64,000 bases of DNA from assembly GCF_009766105.1 (NCBI RefSeq), contig NZ_LMUH01000026.1:733851-797850 (forward strand), written 5' to 3'. The notes beneath the pieces are model-generated. The model had not been told where the DNA came from. It made no database searches and saw only the letters and a program-made list of their open reading frames with translations. Positions 9,020-17,538 of this stretch are shown here, piece after piece. The stretch is from Granulicella sp. S156 (GTDB lineage: Bacteria > Acidobacteriota > Terriglobia > Terriglobales > Acidobacteriaceae). Both the position numbers and the translations under genes were made by a program. How positions within the stretch are numbered: position 1 is the first letter of the stretch; every line of letters begins with the position of its first letter.

Positions 9020-10012
9020 TTAGAACCGAGTGGCGAGGAAATGGCCGATCTCGGCGAACTCATCCTCGGAGAGGCGGAAGTCCACGGCGGGAAGAACCCC
9101 TTCGACCTGCTTCGGATTGCGACCGCCAACGATAGCTGCAGTGATCGCAGGGTTATGGAGCGTCCAGGCGATGGCGACTACACCGGCTTCGACGTTACGG
9201 CGCTTGCCGATGGCTCTCAAGAGTTCCGCAAGCTCCAGATTCCGTGAGAGTTGTGGCTCCTGGTAGTTCTTGGCATTGCGCCGGAAGTCGTCCTCCGGCA
9301 TCTGGGCAACACGCTCTTTCGTCATCGCGCCGGTGAGCAGGCCAGACTGCATGGGCGAGTAGTTGATGACGCCAATGCCGTGCTTCTGGCAGAAGGGCAG
9401 AATCTCAGGCTCGACCGTACGGTTGATCATGGAATAAGGCGGCTGCAGCGAGGTGATGGGAGCAATCCTAAGAGCGCGTTCCAGCTGCGCGACGTTGAAG
9501 TTGGAGACGCCAATCCAACGCACCTTGCCCTCGCGCTGCAGTTCGGCCATGGTGCTCCAACCCTCTTCCAACTCTTCGTCAGGAACAGGCCAGTGAATTT
9601 GGTAAAGGTCGATAACGTCGACCTGCAGCCGACGGAGACTCTGCTCCACCTCTTCACGGATCTTCTTCATCGTCTGGACGATCTTGCGGTCGGCACCCCA
9701 GGTCATGGAAGACTTGGTGAAAACATAGGGCTTCGCGCCGCTGGACTTGAGGGCTTTGGCGACGATCTCTTCCGAGTGGCCGAGACCATAGACAGCCGCA
9801 GTGTCGATCCAGTTGATACCGGCGTCAAGCGAGCGGTGAATGGCATCAATAGAATCCTGGTCGTCCTGCGCACCCCAGCCGTACTGCCAGCCACCTCCAC
9901 CGATGGCCCATGCGCCAAAGCCAATCGCGGTGAGGTGAAGATCGGAGTTGCCAAGTTGTTTCGTGGTGCCGAGCGTTTTGGTCCTTGAGTCGAGCGTTAG
10001 CGTTTCGGTCAT
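9020..10012 (-). CDS. aldo/keto reductase
   Basis: 330 residues from ATG at 10012 (MTETLTLD). It is a typical (beta/alpha)8 NADPH-dependent oxidoreductase. The conserved tetrad is visible: Asp in NWIDTAAVYGLG, Tyr in the same motif, Lys in YVFTKSS and His in LYQIHWPVPDE; the cofactor-binding region WIGVSNFNV follows. The substrate is unknown. An AraC regulator lies 174 bases upstream in the same direction and could control it. The last 27 bases of its coding end (9023-9049) are repeated exactly upstream of its start, at 10076-10102. Confidence 0.92.
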   Translation of the reverse strand: MTETLTLDSRTKTLGTTKQLGNSDLHLTAIGFGAWAIGGGGWQYGWGAQDDQDSIDAIHRSLDAGINWIDTAAVYGLGHSEEIVAKALKSSGAKPYVFTKSSMTWGADRKIVQTMKKIREEVEQSLRRLQVDVIDLYQIHWPVPDEELEEGWSTMAELQREGKVRWIGVSNFNVAQLERALRIAPITSLQPPYSMINRTVEPEILPFCQKHGIGVINYSPMQSGLLTGAMTKERVAQMPEDDFRRNAKNYQEPQLSRNLELAELLRAIGKRRNVEAGVVAIAWTLHNPAITAAIVGGRNPKQVEGVLPAVDFRLSEDEFAEIGHFLATRF

Positions 10013-10075
10013 AGTCCATTGGACGCTATCGCTGCGGCAACGGACGCCATGGACGCAAGAATGTGGCCGATACAC

Positions 10076-10102
10076 GAACCGAGTGGCGAGGAAATGGCCG
10101 AT
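10076..10102 (-). repeat. 27-bp exact copy of the aldo/keto reductase 3' coding end
   Basis: Bases 10076-10102 match 9023-9049 exactly. In the reductase frame both encode IGHFLATRF. In the functional copy the next codon is the stop; in the upstream copy it is GTG, so the frame continues. The two copies flank the whole gene about 1.05 kb apart. This could be a relic of a lost tandem paralogue, or a recombination scar. Confidence 0.8.
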
Positions 10103-10185
10103 TCCGGCTGCGAATATCCGCCATGCGTTGGGTTTAGCCGAGATTCCCACCTCAACGCGTCGCGATACCTTCCAGCAGCAACGGC

Positions 10186-10971
10186 TCACACGACGGACCG
10201 CCGTCTGTACTCCAAAGGAGTCATCCCGACGATACGTTTGAACGCCTTGATGAAGGCGCTGACGCTGTTATATCCAACCGCAAAGCAGGTTTCAGTAACA
10301 GAGCTTCCGTTGGACAGCTTCTCGAGCGCAACCAGCATCCGTAGATGATGTTGCCACTGCCCAATCGACATTCCTGTCTCTCCTTGAAAGTTGCGCAGCA
10401 GCGATCGTTGCGACATCCCCACCCAGCGCGCCCAGGCTTCCAGAGTGCGATCTTCATCCGGATGCAGCGACATCTGCTCCACGAGCCGTTTCAGGCGAGG
10501 ATCGCTGGGCATCGGAAGATGCAGAGGCTGCTCCTCCAGGCTCTCGATCTCGTCAAGCAGCACCGACAGAAGATGCTGTCTCGAAGCGTGAGCTGGAGGT
10601 TTGTCGCTCCACGCCGAAAGGCGCAGCACGATCTGCTGCAGAAGCGCTGAAGTCGAAAGCACCATCGGATGTTCGGGGAGAGAACCGCAAAGGTCAGGAG
10701 TTAGGTAAACCGACCACCCCGTGATGTTTCCGCAGGAACGAAGGCCATGCGAACATCCAGGCGGAATCCAACCGCAACGCTGAGGAGGAAGCACCCAGGA
10801 GCCAGCAGCAGTCTCCACGATAGCCAGACCCGATTCCAACGATAGAAGCTGCCCCTTGGCATGCGCGTGTGCCTCTGTGTTCCTCACGATCGGCGCATCG
10901 ATGCGCCAGACAAACACGTCCAGCTTTGGGTCTTCAATCTCCGTGTGCGGTGTGCTGTTCACATTGGCCAT
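10186..10971 (-). CDS. AraC family transcriptional regulator
   Basis: 261 residues from ATG at 10971. The C-terminal roughly 100 residues form the double helix-turn-helix of AraC/XylS regulators: TLEAWARWVGMSQRSLLRNFQGETGMSIGQW, then SVTETCFAVGYNSVSAFIKAFKRIVGMTPLEYRR. The N-terminal half is a cupin-like sensing region containing HAHAKGQLLSL and WVLPPQRCGWIPPGCSHGL, typical of cupin-type AraC proteins. Likely targets are the aldo/keto reductase downstream and possibly the small divergent gene at 11049. The inducer is unknown. Confidence 0.92.
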   Translation of the reverse strand: MANVNSTPHTEIEDPKLDVFVWRIDAPIVRNTEAHAHAKGQLLSLESGLAIVETAAGSWVLPPQRCGWIPPGCSHGLRSCGNITGWSVYLTPDLCGSLPEHPMVLSTSALLQQIVLRLSAWSDKPPAHASRQHLLSVLLDEIESLEEQPLHLPMPSDPRLKRLVEQMSLHPDEDRTLEAWARWVGMSQRSLLRNFQGETGMSIGQWQHHLRMLVALEKLSNGSSVTETCFAVGYNSVSAFIKAFKRIVGMTPLEYRRRSVV

Positions 10972-11048
10972 TTCGAGCTACTTATCGGCTGTCTCAGCTT
11001 AGCGGCTTCGACACTCCCTGCCTATGCTGAAGATAAGGAGATTGAACG

Positions 11049-11339
11049 ATGAAACCACATGAACTTCTTCCCGATGGAGTCGACAGCCTGGTTTTGGGCG
11101 GGCAAACCGTACGCAAGGGAACCATTGGCGCCTTTATCCAGAATGCACTGGCCTTGGCCGATCCCAGAACCGAAACCAACGCCCGGCAAATCCTCGAAGC
11201 AGAAACCCTCGAATTGATTCCCAGCATGCAGGCCCTCCAGTTATTCGACATCTTCGATATACGAGATGGCGAACTGCGTAAGCTTGTCGCATCAAGATAC
11301 CCCGACATTCCAGGGCTGAAGAATCCTCCGGCCGAATAG
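11049..11339 (+). CDS. small acidic protein of unknown function, 96 aa
   Basis: ATG at 11049 has AAGGAG about 8 bases upstream (agataaggagattgaacg). The protein is soluble-looking, acidic and mostly helical, with LVLGGQTVRKGTIGAFIQNA and a Leu/Glu-rich middle, ending PGLKNPPAE. There is no signal peptide or membrane segment. I do not recognise a family. It is transcribed divergently from the AraC gene across a 77-base spacer, so the two may share regulation. It ends 12 bases before the fumarylacetoacetase stop on the other strand. Confidence 0.65.
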   Translation: MKPHELLPDGVDSLVLGGQTVRKGTIGAFIQNALALADPRTETNARQILEAETLELIPSMQALQLFDIFDIRDGELRKLVASRYPDIPGLKNPPAE

Positions 11340-11351
11340 CACCTTCCAGAG

Positions 11352-12659
11352 CTACCTTGCAGGTGATAGAGTCTGCAAGGCCGGATGGATACGCGCGACA
11401 CATTCTCCAAGCACTACTGTCGGCAGTCCCTCGCGCTCACAGCGAGCTCGCAGCGTAACCTCATCGCCATCCTGCAACCAGGCTCTTCGTTCGCCATTCG
11501 GCAGCGTAATCGCCTCAACGCCATTGCGCGTAAGCTCCAGCAGACAGCCCGCAGACTCGCGTTGCGGCCCGGAGATCGTACCCGTCGCCAGCAGATCGCC
11601 AGGCCGCAGATTGCAGCCATTGCTCGTGTGGTGCGCGACCATCTGCGAGGCGGTCCAGTAAAGCTCACGCGTACTTCCGTGGCTGACCAGCATCGGTTCA
11701 AGCCCCGCCGCACGGCTTGCCTCCGTACTCAGCAGCACCTCAACCTCAATGTCGAAGGCCCCATTGCGCAGGTCTGCAGCCTCCACAAGATACGGCAGTG
11801 GCTGCGGATCACCTGGCTCGCGAGCCACAGGCGCAACGCGGAACGGCTCCAGCGCAGCCATCGGAGTAATCCACGGCGCAACGCTGGTCGCAAAACTCTT
11901 GCCCAAAAACGGCCCCAGCGGCTGATACTCCCACGCCTGCACATCGCGAGCCGACCAGTCGTTCAGCAGCATGACTCCAAAGAGGTGTTCGCGCGCGTTT
12001 GCAATCGGGATCGGCTCGCCCAGTACATTCCCCTGCCCTATGACAAACGCAAGTTCCAGCTCATAATCCAGCGCATAACTCGGCGCAAACTCTGGCTGCG
12101 CACCCTCGCTCACTGGACGCCGCTGTCCCCGCGGACGCCGCACCGGCGTTCCACCCGCCACCAGCGACGACGCACGACCGTTGTACGCGATCGGCACATG
12201 CTTGTAGTTCGGCAGCAACGGATTGTCCGGACGAAATAACTCCCCCACACGCCGCGCATGATGCAGGCTCGCATAGAAATCCGTGTAGCCACCGGCATCG
12301 ACCGGCAACACCAACTGCGCTTCATGCAGCGGATAGAGGAACCAGTCGACGCGCGTCTGAATATCGCCCGGTGCCGTATCTTCCAGCAACTCGCGCAAGC
12401 GATGACGCAACGCATGCCACGCCTCAGGCCCTAGCGATAGAAGCGCATTCAACGAAGGCTGACAACACGCGTCACGCACATTGGCAGTAAGCGAATCGAG
12501 CAGGCCATCTTTCTCGCACGCTGCAATATCCAACAGCCACGCACCGATACGCACACAGAGCCTTACATCATCTTCTTTGCGAAACGCACCATAAGGCAGA
12601 TGATTCAGGTCCGGCTCGTTCGCACCCTCAACCCAACTGCGCATCGCAAATTCGCTCAC
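11352..12659 (-). CDS. fahA: fumarylacetoacetase
   Basis: 435 residues. The N-terminal SH3-like domain begins NLPYGAF-like (LNHLPYGAFRKEDDVRLCVRIG). The C-terminal catalytic FAH domain includes YALDYELELAFVIGQGN and LNDWSARDVQAWEYQPLGPFLGKSF, which carry the metal and active-site acidic residues of the family. It hydrolyses fumarylacetoacetate to fumarate and acetoacetate, the last step of tyrosine degradation, matching hppD nearby. ATG could be at 12659 or 12644 (MRSWVEGANEPD); neither is decisive. An aldo/keto reductase and an AraC gene lie between the two pathway genes. Confidence 0.93.
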   Translation of the reverse strand: MSEFAMRSWVEGANEPDLNHLPYGAFRKEDDVRLCVRIGAWLLDIAACEKDGLLDSLTANVRDACCQPSLNALLSLGPEAWHALRHRLRELLEDTAPGDIQTRVDWFLYPLHEAQLVLPVDAGGYTDFYASLHHARRVGELFRPDNPLLPNYKHVPIAYNGRASSLVAGGTPVRRPRGQRRPVSEGAQPEFAPSYALDYELELAFVIGQGNVLGEPIPIANAREHLFGVMLLNDWSARDVQAWEYQPLGPFLGKSFATSVAPWITPMAALEPFRVAPVAREPGDPQPLPYLVEAADLRNGAFDIEVEVLLSTEASRAAGLEPMLVSHGSTRELYWTASQMVAHHTSNGCNLRPGDLLATGTISGPQRESAGCLLELTRNGVEAITLPNGERRAWLQDGDEVTLRARCEREGLPTVVLGECVARIHPALQTLSPAR

Positions 12660-12733
12660 ACCGGCCTCGCTCTAACAACTGTGTCGCAGTATGCAGGATG
12701 CCTCTTCGCCTTCTTATCCGGATCACCTAAACA

Positions 12734-12882
12734 TTGTCATCTCGACCGAAGGCGGCGCTTTTGCCGCCGTAGTGGAGAGACCTGCAGGTTGCTTGTGCGG
12801 GCACTCATGCCGACGCAAGCAACCTGCAGGTCTCTCCACTACGCATGACGATGAAGCCATCATGCTTCGGTCGAGATGACAA
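12734..12882. repeat. long compound palindrome (dispersed repeat, copy 1)
   Basis: Two nested perfect inverted repeats: outer arms of 18 bases at 12734-12751 and 12865-12882 (TTGTCATCTCGACCGAAG and its complement), and inner arms of 27 bases at 12769-12795 and 12816-12842 containing GAGAGACCTGCAGGTTGC. The loop is 20 bases. It fills most of the spacer between fahA and the aldose epimerase gene. A related element in the other orientation is at 42086-42229. Both share the CCTGCAGG-centred arm, a GGCGGC-TTTT-GCCGCC-like segment and the GTCATCTCGACCG end. Confidence 0.85.
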
Positions 12883-12927
12883 CATTGAGGTAATCCAGTC
12901 ACACAGTACACAGATCTTCGAACGGCT

Positions 12928-14028
12928 CTACTTCTCCGTCGTAAACGTCCACGTCGTCTCGCTGTGGTACGTCTGCCCCGGCTTCAGCTCAGTGCTGGGA
13001 AAGTTCGGACGATTGGGAGAATCAGGAAAGTGCTGCGTCTCGAGACACAGCCCGCTGTGCTGCACATACTTCACTCCGCTGATTCCGGTCAGTGTGCCGT
13101 CGAGGAAGTTGCCACTATAGAACTGCACGCCCGGCTCCGTCGTCTCAACGCTCAGCACACGCCCGCTGGTTGCGTCGTAGACCTTCGCCGCAGGCCGCAG
13201 TTCACCGGACTTGCCGCGCAAGACCAAGTTGTGGTCATAGCCGCTGCCGTTCTTCAGTTGGACGTCATCTGCGCCAATGCGCGCCCCCACGGACTCGGGC
13301 TTGGTGAAGTCGAACGGCGTTCCCGCCACCGGAGCCAGCTGCCCCAACGGAATCGACGTAGCATCGATCGGCGTGTACTGATCGGCATCGAGCGTCAGCT
13401 TCTCATTCAGAATCGTTCCAGAGGCCTCGCCCCCGAGATTGAAGTACGAATGGTTGGTCAGGTTCACAACCGTGGGCTTGTCGCTGGTCGCGCTATAGAC
13501 GATCCGCACCGTGCTGCCCTCCAGCGTGTAGCGCACATGCGCAGTCATCTTGCCGGGAAAGCCCTGGTCGCCGTCCGGGCTAATCAGCGTGAACTCTACG
13601 CCATTCGGGATCTCCTTCGCCGTCCAGTTGCGGCTCGCAAAGCCATCGGGACCACCATGCAAAGCGTTCGGAGCGTTGTTGATCGGAATCTGGTACTGCT
13701 TGCCGTCGAGCGTGAACTTGCCCAGTGCGATGCGGTTCGCATAGCGCCCCGGCACGCTGCCAAAGTAGGTCTTCGTATCGCCGAGGTAGCCCTCAATATT
13801 GGCGTAACCAAGCACCACATCACCCATCTTGCCGTCGCGATCTTTGGTCGCCAGAGAAACGACACGCGCGCCATAGGTCATCACCCGTATCTCCACCGCC
13901 GGGCTCTTCAGCGTGTAGATCTCAACCGCAGCACCGCTCGGCAATGTGCCAAAAGAGGTGTGGGTAACGGAGGCGTGGGCGATTGCAGCAGAAGTCATGC
14001 AGAACAGAACGGCGCGAAACAGCTTCAT
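12928..14028 (-). CDS. galM: secreted aldose 1-epimerase (mutarotase)
   Basis: 366 residues from ATG at 14028, chosen because GAGAGAG lies just upstream and the protein then starts with a signal peptide (MKLFRAVLFCMTSAAIAHA); an earlier in-frame start adds 26 implausible residues. GalM-family signatures are visible: ANRIALGKFTLDGKQYQIPIN, NALHGGPDGFASRNW, the catalytic His in TNHSYFNLGG and the catalytic Glu region TTEPGVQFYSGNF. It interconverts alpha and beta sugar anomers, here probably outside the cytoplasm during plant or microbial polysaccharide use. Confidence 0.92.
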   Translation of the reverse strand: MKLFRAVLFCMTSAAIAHASVTHTSFGTLPSGAAVEIYTLKSPAVEIRVMTYGARVVSLATKDRDGKMGDVVLGYANIEGYLGDTKTYFGSVPGRYANRIALGKFTLDGKQYQIPINNAPNALHGGPDGFASRNWTAKEIPNGVEFTLISPDGDQGFPGKMTAHVRYTLEGSTVRIVYSATSDKPTVVNLTNHSYFNLGGEASGTILNEKLTLDADQYTPIDATSIPLGQLAPVAGTPFDFTKPESVGARIGADDVQLKNGSGYDHNLVLRGKSGELRPAAKVYDATSGRVLSVETTEPGVQFYSGNFLDGTLTGISGVKYVQHSGLCLETQHFPDSPNRPNFPSTELKPGQTYHSETTWTFTTEK

Positions 14029-14217
14029 TGCGACTCTCTCAAAGAGTAGGATTGCGGCGCCCCAACAGAGGCAATTGCCGTCATGCGCCACTATACGCGA
14101 GCCCATAGCAGCTGCACATCCCCCGCATGTAGCCAGCCCTTATGAAACCGGTTTACCCTATGAAGCACAGCCCAGTGCGCCGATTTCGCGGCGTGCTACC
14201 ACTGTCCAATCTCATAC

Positions 14218-15456
14218 GTGGAGCCTTCTCGTTTGCGCCTCTCAAAACCCCTGCTCGCCTCCGCAATCTTCCTCCTCAGCCTCTCGCCTGCAGCGCGTGC
14301 CGCAACTCCTCCGGACCACTGGGTAGGCACCTGGGCGGCCTCTCCCGTAGGCATGAAGAACACCAGCGGCAACCTCGGCGCGGACACTTCCGAGGGAATC
14401 ACCTTGCGAGAGATCGTCCACATCTCCCTGGGCGGACCTGAAGTCAGAGTCGTGCTGACCAATGAATTCGGCCTGGAGCCGTTGACCATCAACGCCGGCA
14501 CCATCGCAGCGAGTGCGGGCAGCGGCAGCATTGCAGGAAGCGCTGTGCCGTTGACCTTCAGCGGGTCCAGCACGGTGACGATTCCCCCAGGAGCGCTGTT
14601 CGTGAGCGATCCCGCCCCCCTGAAGGTCGCGCCGCTGTCGGACCTCACCGTGAGCCTCTATCTGCCCAGCCAACCGGCAAGTCAGATCACAGGCCACGCA
14701 TTTGCCGACCAGACGAACTACCTGGTGCCGGGCAATTCCATTACGAGCGCGAGCCTTACCACTCCGAAAGAGGTCGATAGCTGGGAGTTCCTGAAGGGTG
14801 TCGACGTGAAAGCGGATGCCGACAGCGAGGCCATCGTGGCCTTTGGAGACAGCATCACCGACGGCGCACACAGCACACGCGACAAGAACCTGCGCTGGCC
14901 CGATGTGCTGGCCCAGCGGCTGCAGGCGAACAAGAAGACAGCGAAGCTGGGCGTGCTGAATCAGGGCATCGGCGGCAACCGCATTCTGCACGATGTAGCC
15001 GGCCCCAGCGCTCTCGCGCGCTTCGACCGCGATGTGCTGGCACAGCCAGGAGTGAAGTACCTCATCATCCTGGAAGCCATCAACGACATCGGCCACGCAG
15101 CAGACCCCAGAAGGCCCTACGACATCGTCACCGCCGACGATCTGATAGCGGGCTATTCGCAGATGGTGCGTCGCGCCCACACGCATGGCATCAAGGTGAT
15201 CGGCGCAACGCTGACACCCTACGTCGGTGCGGGTTATGCCTCCCCCAAGGGCGAAGAGATGCGGCAGGCGTTGAACCAGTGGATTCGCACCACCAAAGAA
15301 CTCGACGGCTTTGTTGACTTCGACAAAGCAACGAGCGATCCAGCCAATCCGTCAGTATTCTCGTCAACGGCCGATAGCGGAGACCATCTGCATCCGGGCG
15401 ATGCAGGCTACAAGGCGATGGGCGGAGTTATCGATCTAAAGTTGTTCGAGAAGTAG
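14218..15456 (+). CDS. secreted SGNH/GDSL hydrolase (esterase)
   Basis: 412 residues from GTG at 14218, with a signal peptide (LLASAIFLLSLSPAARA). After a beta-rich N-terminal region of about 170 residues comes the SGNH domain: block I AFGDSITDG with the nucleophile Ser, block II NQGIGGNR, block III LEAINDIG with Asn, and block V DHLHPGDAG with the Asp/His pair. Such proteins deacylate sugars or lipids. No neighbour fixes the substrate, though the adjacent secreted epimerase suggests carbohydrate use. The start codon lacks a strong ribosome-binding site. Confidence 0.88.
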   Translation: MEPSRLRLSKPLLASAIFLLSLSPAARAATPPDHWVGTWAASPVGMKNTSGNLGADTSEGITLREIVHISLGGPEVRVVLTNEFGLEPLTINAGTIAASAGSGSIAGSAVPLTFSGSSTVTIPPGALFVSDPAPLKVAPLSDLTVSLYLPSQPASQITGHAFADQTNYLVPGNSITSASLTTPKEVDSWEFLKGVDVKADADSEAIVAFGDSITDGAHSTRDKNLRWPDVLAQRLQANKKTAKLGVLNQGIGGNRILHDVAGPSALARFDRDVLAQPGVKYLIILEAINDIGHAADPRRPYDIVTADDLIAGYSQMVRRAHTHGIKVIGATLTPYVGAGYASPKGEEMRQALNQWIRTTKELDGFVDFDKATSDPANPSVFSSTADSGDHLHPGDAGYKAMGGVIDLKLFEK

Positions 15457-15733
15457 CGCGGCCACCTTGGTACCGCAGATGCCGGGTGCCCCATCTTCGG
15501 CGCGTTTTTTGCGCCTAAGGTGGGCATCGTTTGCGTCAGCAAACGATTGCTCCTGCTCATTCTGATTAAGTTGCTGCCATTAGCTGAGGCAAGTCAACAG
15601 GTCAAGGAGTGGTCATGCCATTGCGCAATAGCGGGTATTGAAAAAGACCTGCTTCGTTAAGGGCGCGGGGAAACAGGTTTACCCGCGCCCTTAACGAAAC
15701 CTCCTCGCGGACTGTCTCTGAACTGCTTTTAAT
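15457..15733. repeat. gene-free stretch with three hairpin elements
   Basis: No gene. From left to right: an imperfect hairpin starting TGCCCCATCTT with centre GGCGCG-TTTTT-GCGCC (about 15486-15528); a perfect 9-bp hairpin ATCGTTTGC-GTCA-GCAAACGAT (about 15526-15547); and a 17-bp perfect stem at 15653-15669/15682-15698 whose 12-base loop is itself largely palindromic (AAAC-AG-GTTT). The last has the same design as the palindrome at 2811-2860. Confidence 0.7.
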
Positions 15734-15769
15734 AAAAAAGGACGGCGGGAGATATTTCTCCCGCCGTCC
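15734..15769 (-). terminator. intrinsic terminator of ndk
   Basis: On the minus strand a perfect 13-bp GC-rich stem (15769-15757 with 15752-15740) and a 4-base loop are followed by TTTTTT (15739-15734). It lies 18 bases after the ndk stop. On the plus strand the stem lacks a good T-run, so it mainly serves ndk. Confidence 0.9.
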
Positions 15770-15786
15770 TCTTGCTTACAAATCGC

Positions 15787-16203
15787 TTACTTCAATTCGT
15801 AACCGGCAAAGAAGTAACCAATCTCAAACGCCGCAGTCTCCTCGGCATCAGAGCCGTGAATCGCATTCTCGCCGATGGATGAGGCAAACTGCTTGCGGAT
15901 GGTTCCCTCTTCGGCCTGCGCCGGATTGGTGGCACCCATCAGCTTGCGGAAGTCGGCGATGGCGTTGTCCTTCTCGAGGACCATCGGGTAGATCACGCCG
16001 GAGCTCATGAAGTCGGTGAGTTCGCCGAAGAAGGGACGCTCGGCATGCACGTAGTAGAAACCTTCGGCCTGCTGCTTGGTGAGGACGATCTTCTTGATCG
16101 CGAGAAGCTTGAAGCCCGCCTTGCTGATCTCGGCGAGGATAGCGGCGGTGTCGCCCTTGCGGACGGCGTCCGGCTTGATGATGCTGAAAGTACGCTGTGA
16201 CAC
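15787..16203 (-). CDS. ndk: nucleoside diphosphate kinase
   Basis: 138 residues, the normal length. It exchanges phosphate between nucleoside tri- and diphosphates through a phospho-histidine. The catalytic His is His116 in the signature NAIHGSD; the N-terminus [14 protein letters not shown] is typical. The ATG at 16203 has AAGGAGAATC directly upstream. A strong intrinsic terminator follows, so it appears to be a single-gene unit downstream of sucC-sucD but separated from them by a repeat-rich spacer. Confidence 0.97.
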   Translation of the reverse strand: MSQRTFSIIKPDAVRKGDTAAILAEISKAGFKLLAIKKIVLTKQQAEGFYYVHAERPFFGELTDFMSSGVIYPMVLEKDNAIADFRKLMGATNPAQAEEGTIRKQFASSIGENAIHGSDAEETAAFEIGYFFAGYELK

Positions 16204-16289
16204 GTGATTCTCCTTAGTTTGACTGCTCTTTTAGTGTAAATGGACGCACGTTACAGCACGTCGCGCCGCTCACTCAGAATGTTCGCCCT

Positions 16290-16540
16290 TCATGTACCAC
16301 CACAAAAGTCGCCCTGAACAGCCTGGTTTGCCCAGCGAGCAGAGGCAGAAATGTACGGGAAAGGGCTCTCATTAGGCGTAGCCACAAATCTAAGTCCCGA
16401 AGGGACGACACCATCACAGCCCAGGGTGATGACGCAGAGCGCGATGCGAATGTTTGTGGCGCGCTTTGCGTCAAGGGTGAAACCCTGGGTTACAGATCTA
16501 GAAGAAGGTAAGTCCTGAAAGGGCGCCCTATCGATGCCAA
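16290..16540. repeat. compound imperfect palindrome, probably a dispersed repeat
   Basis: Spacer between ndk and sucD (16204-16658). The core contains CAGCCCAGGGT (about 16418-16428) facing ACCCTGGGTTA (about 16482-16492), with a partial inner pairing TGACGCAGAGCGC/GCGCGCTTTGCGTCA. Flanking modules include AAGTCCCGAAGGGAC and AAGTCCTGAAAGGGC. Similar CCCAGGGT modules appear at 41095-41153. It resembles the palindromic intergenic repeats common in acidobacterial genomes (recollection, not checked). No coding content found. Confidence 0.55.
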
Positions 16541-16561
16541 TCTTTGGCAACCAACAAACGC

Positions 16562-16592
16562 AAACAGGCCCGAGCGAAGCTCGAACCTGTTT
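16562..16592 (-). terminator. hairpin after sucD, partly built from a heptamer unit
   Basis: Minus strand: AAACAGG-TT-CGAGC-TTC-GCTCG-GG-CCTGTTT, then GCGTTTG. The stem has 7 plus 5 pairs around a small internal loop. The 5' arm (16592-16586) is the last unit of the 7-bp tandem array, so the array supplies half of the stem. The following T-run is weak, so termination strength is uncertain. Confidence 0.55.
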
Positions 16593-16651
16593 CCTGTTTC
16601 CTGTTTCCTGTTTCCTGTTTCCTGTTTCCTGTTTCCTGTTTCCTGTTTCCT
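16586..16651. repeat. heptamer tandem array, 9 perfect units
   Basis: Nine exact copies of CCTGTTT plus a trailing CCT (minus-strand unit AAACAGG, or CAGGAAA in shifted register). It ends 7 bases from the sucD stop codon. Perfect units suggest recent expansion and probable copy-number variation between strains. Related but diverged heptamer arrays lie at 17539, 17951, 19281 and 19453. Confidence 0.97.
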
Positions 16652-16658
16652 AAAAAAG

Positions 16659-17534
16659 CTAAGCCTTACCCAGCAACCTCGCCATCGCATCGCCAATCTC
16701 CGCAGGGCTCTTCACCACGGTGATACCGGCAGCGGACATAGCTGCCATCTTGCTGGCGGCTGTGCCTTCGCCACCGGAGATGATGGCTCCAGCGTGACCC
16801 ATGCGGCGGCCTGGAGGCGCTGTCTGGCCCGCGATGAAACCGACAACCGGCTTCTTCACGTACTGCTTGATGAACTCGGCGGCAGCCTCTTCGGCCGAGC
16901 CGCCGATTTCACCGATCATGATGATGGCCTCGGTTTCGGGATCGTCATTGAGCAAACGCAATGCATCGATATGAGTCGTACCGATGATGGGATCGCCGCC
17001 AATGCCGATAGCCGTTGACTGGCCGATGCCACGCTGCGTGAGTTGGTACACCGCCTCATAGGTAAGAGTGCCGGACTTCGAAACGATGCCGACCGATCCC
17101 TCTTTATGAATGCGTCCCGGCATAATGCCGATCTTAGCCTTGCCCGGCGAGATCACACCCGGGCAGTTCGGCCCGATGAGCCGCGACTTCGAGGTCTTGA
17201 TGACTTCCCACACCTTCACCATATCCAGCACCGGAATGCCTTCGGTGATGCAAACGATCAGCGGCACCTCCGCCGCAGCCGCTTCGAGAATTCCATCCGC
17301 AGCCGCCGGTGGAGGAACGAAGATCACCGTCGCATTCGCGCCAGTCTCTTTCACAGCCTCTTCAACGGTATTGAAGACAGGCCATCCCTCATGAATCGTG
17401 CCGCCCTTACCTGGAGTCACTCCACCAACAACTTTGGTGCCGTATTCAGCGCAGCCCTTGGCGTGGAAAGTACCTTCACGACCCGTAATTCCTTGCACAA
17501 TCAACCGCGTATTTTTATCGACCAGTACTGCCAT
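16659..17534 (-). CDS. sucD: succinate--CoA ligase, alpha subunit
   Basis: 291 residues, full length. With the beta subunit it makes succinate, CoA and ATP (or GTP) from succinyl-CoA in the TCA cycle. The phospho-histidine is His247 in [15 protein letters not shown]; the CoA-binding N-terminus ([18 protein letters not shown]) and [10 protein letters not shown] are present. The ATG is at 17534. The apparent ribosome-binding site GGAG (minus strand of 17543-17546) lies inside the heptamer array 17539-17568. A four-helix-bundle gene separates it from sucC, which usually sits directly upstream. Confidence 0.97.
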   Translation of the reverse strand: MAVLVDKNTRLIVQGITGREGTFHAKGCAEYGTKVVGGVTPGKGGTIHEGWPVFNTVEEAVKETGANATVIFVPPPAAADGILEAAAAEVPLIVCITEGIPVLDMVKVWEVIKTSKSRLIGPNCPGVISPGKAKIGIMPGRIHKEGSVGIVSKSGTLTYEAVYQLTQRGIGQSTAIGIGGDPIIGTTHIDALRLLNDDPETEAIIMIGEIGGSAEEAAAEFIKQYVKKPVVGFIAGQTAPPGRRMGHAGAIISGGEGTAASKMAAMSAAGITVVKSPAEIGDAMARLLGKA

Positions 17535-17538
17535 GTTT

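Noticed and set aside
12600-12911. Short frames across the 12.7-12.9 kb palindrome
   Set aside because: They arise from the two arms of the inverted repeat and read the same peptide on both strands.
12964-14049. Open frame of 361 codons antisense to galM
   Set aside because: Arg/Val-rich shadow of the epimerase gene.
16586-16651. Tandem array as a CRISPR
   Set aside because: Units are 7 bp with no spacers and no cas genes nearby; it is a simple tandem repeat.
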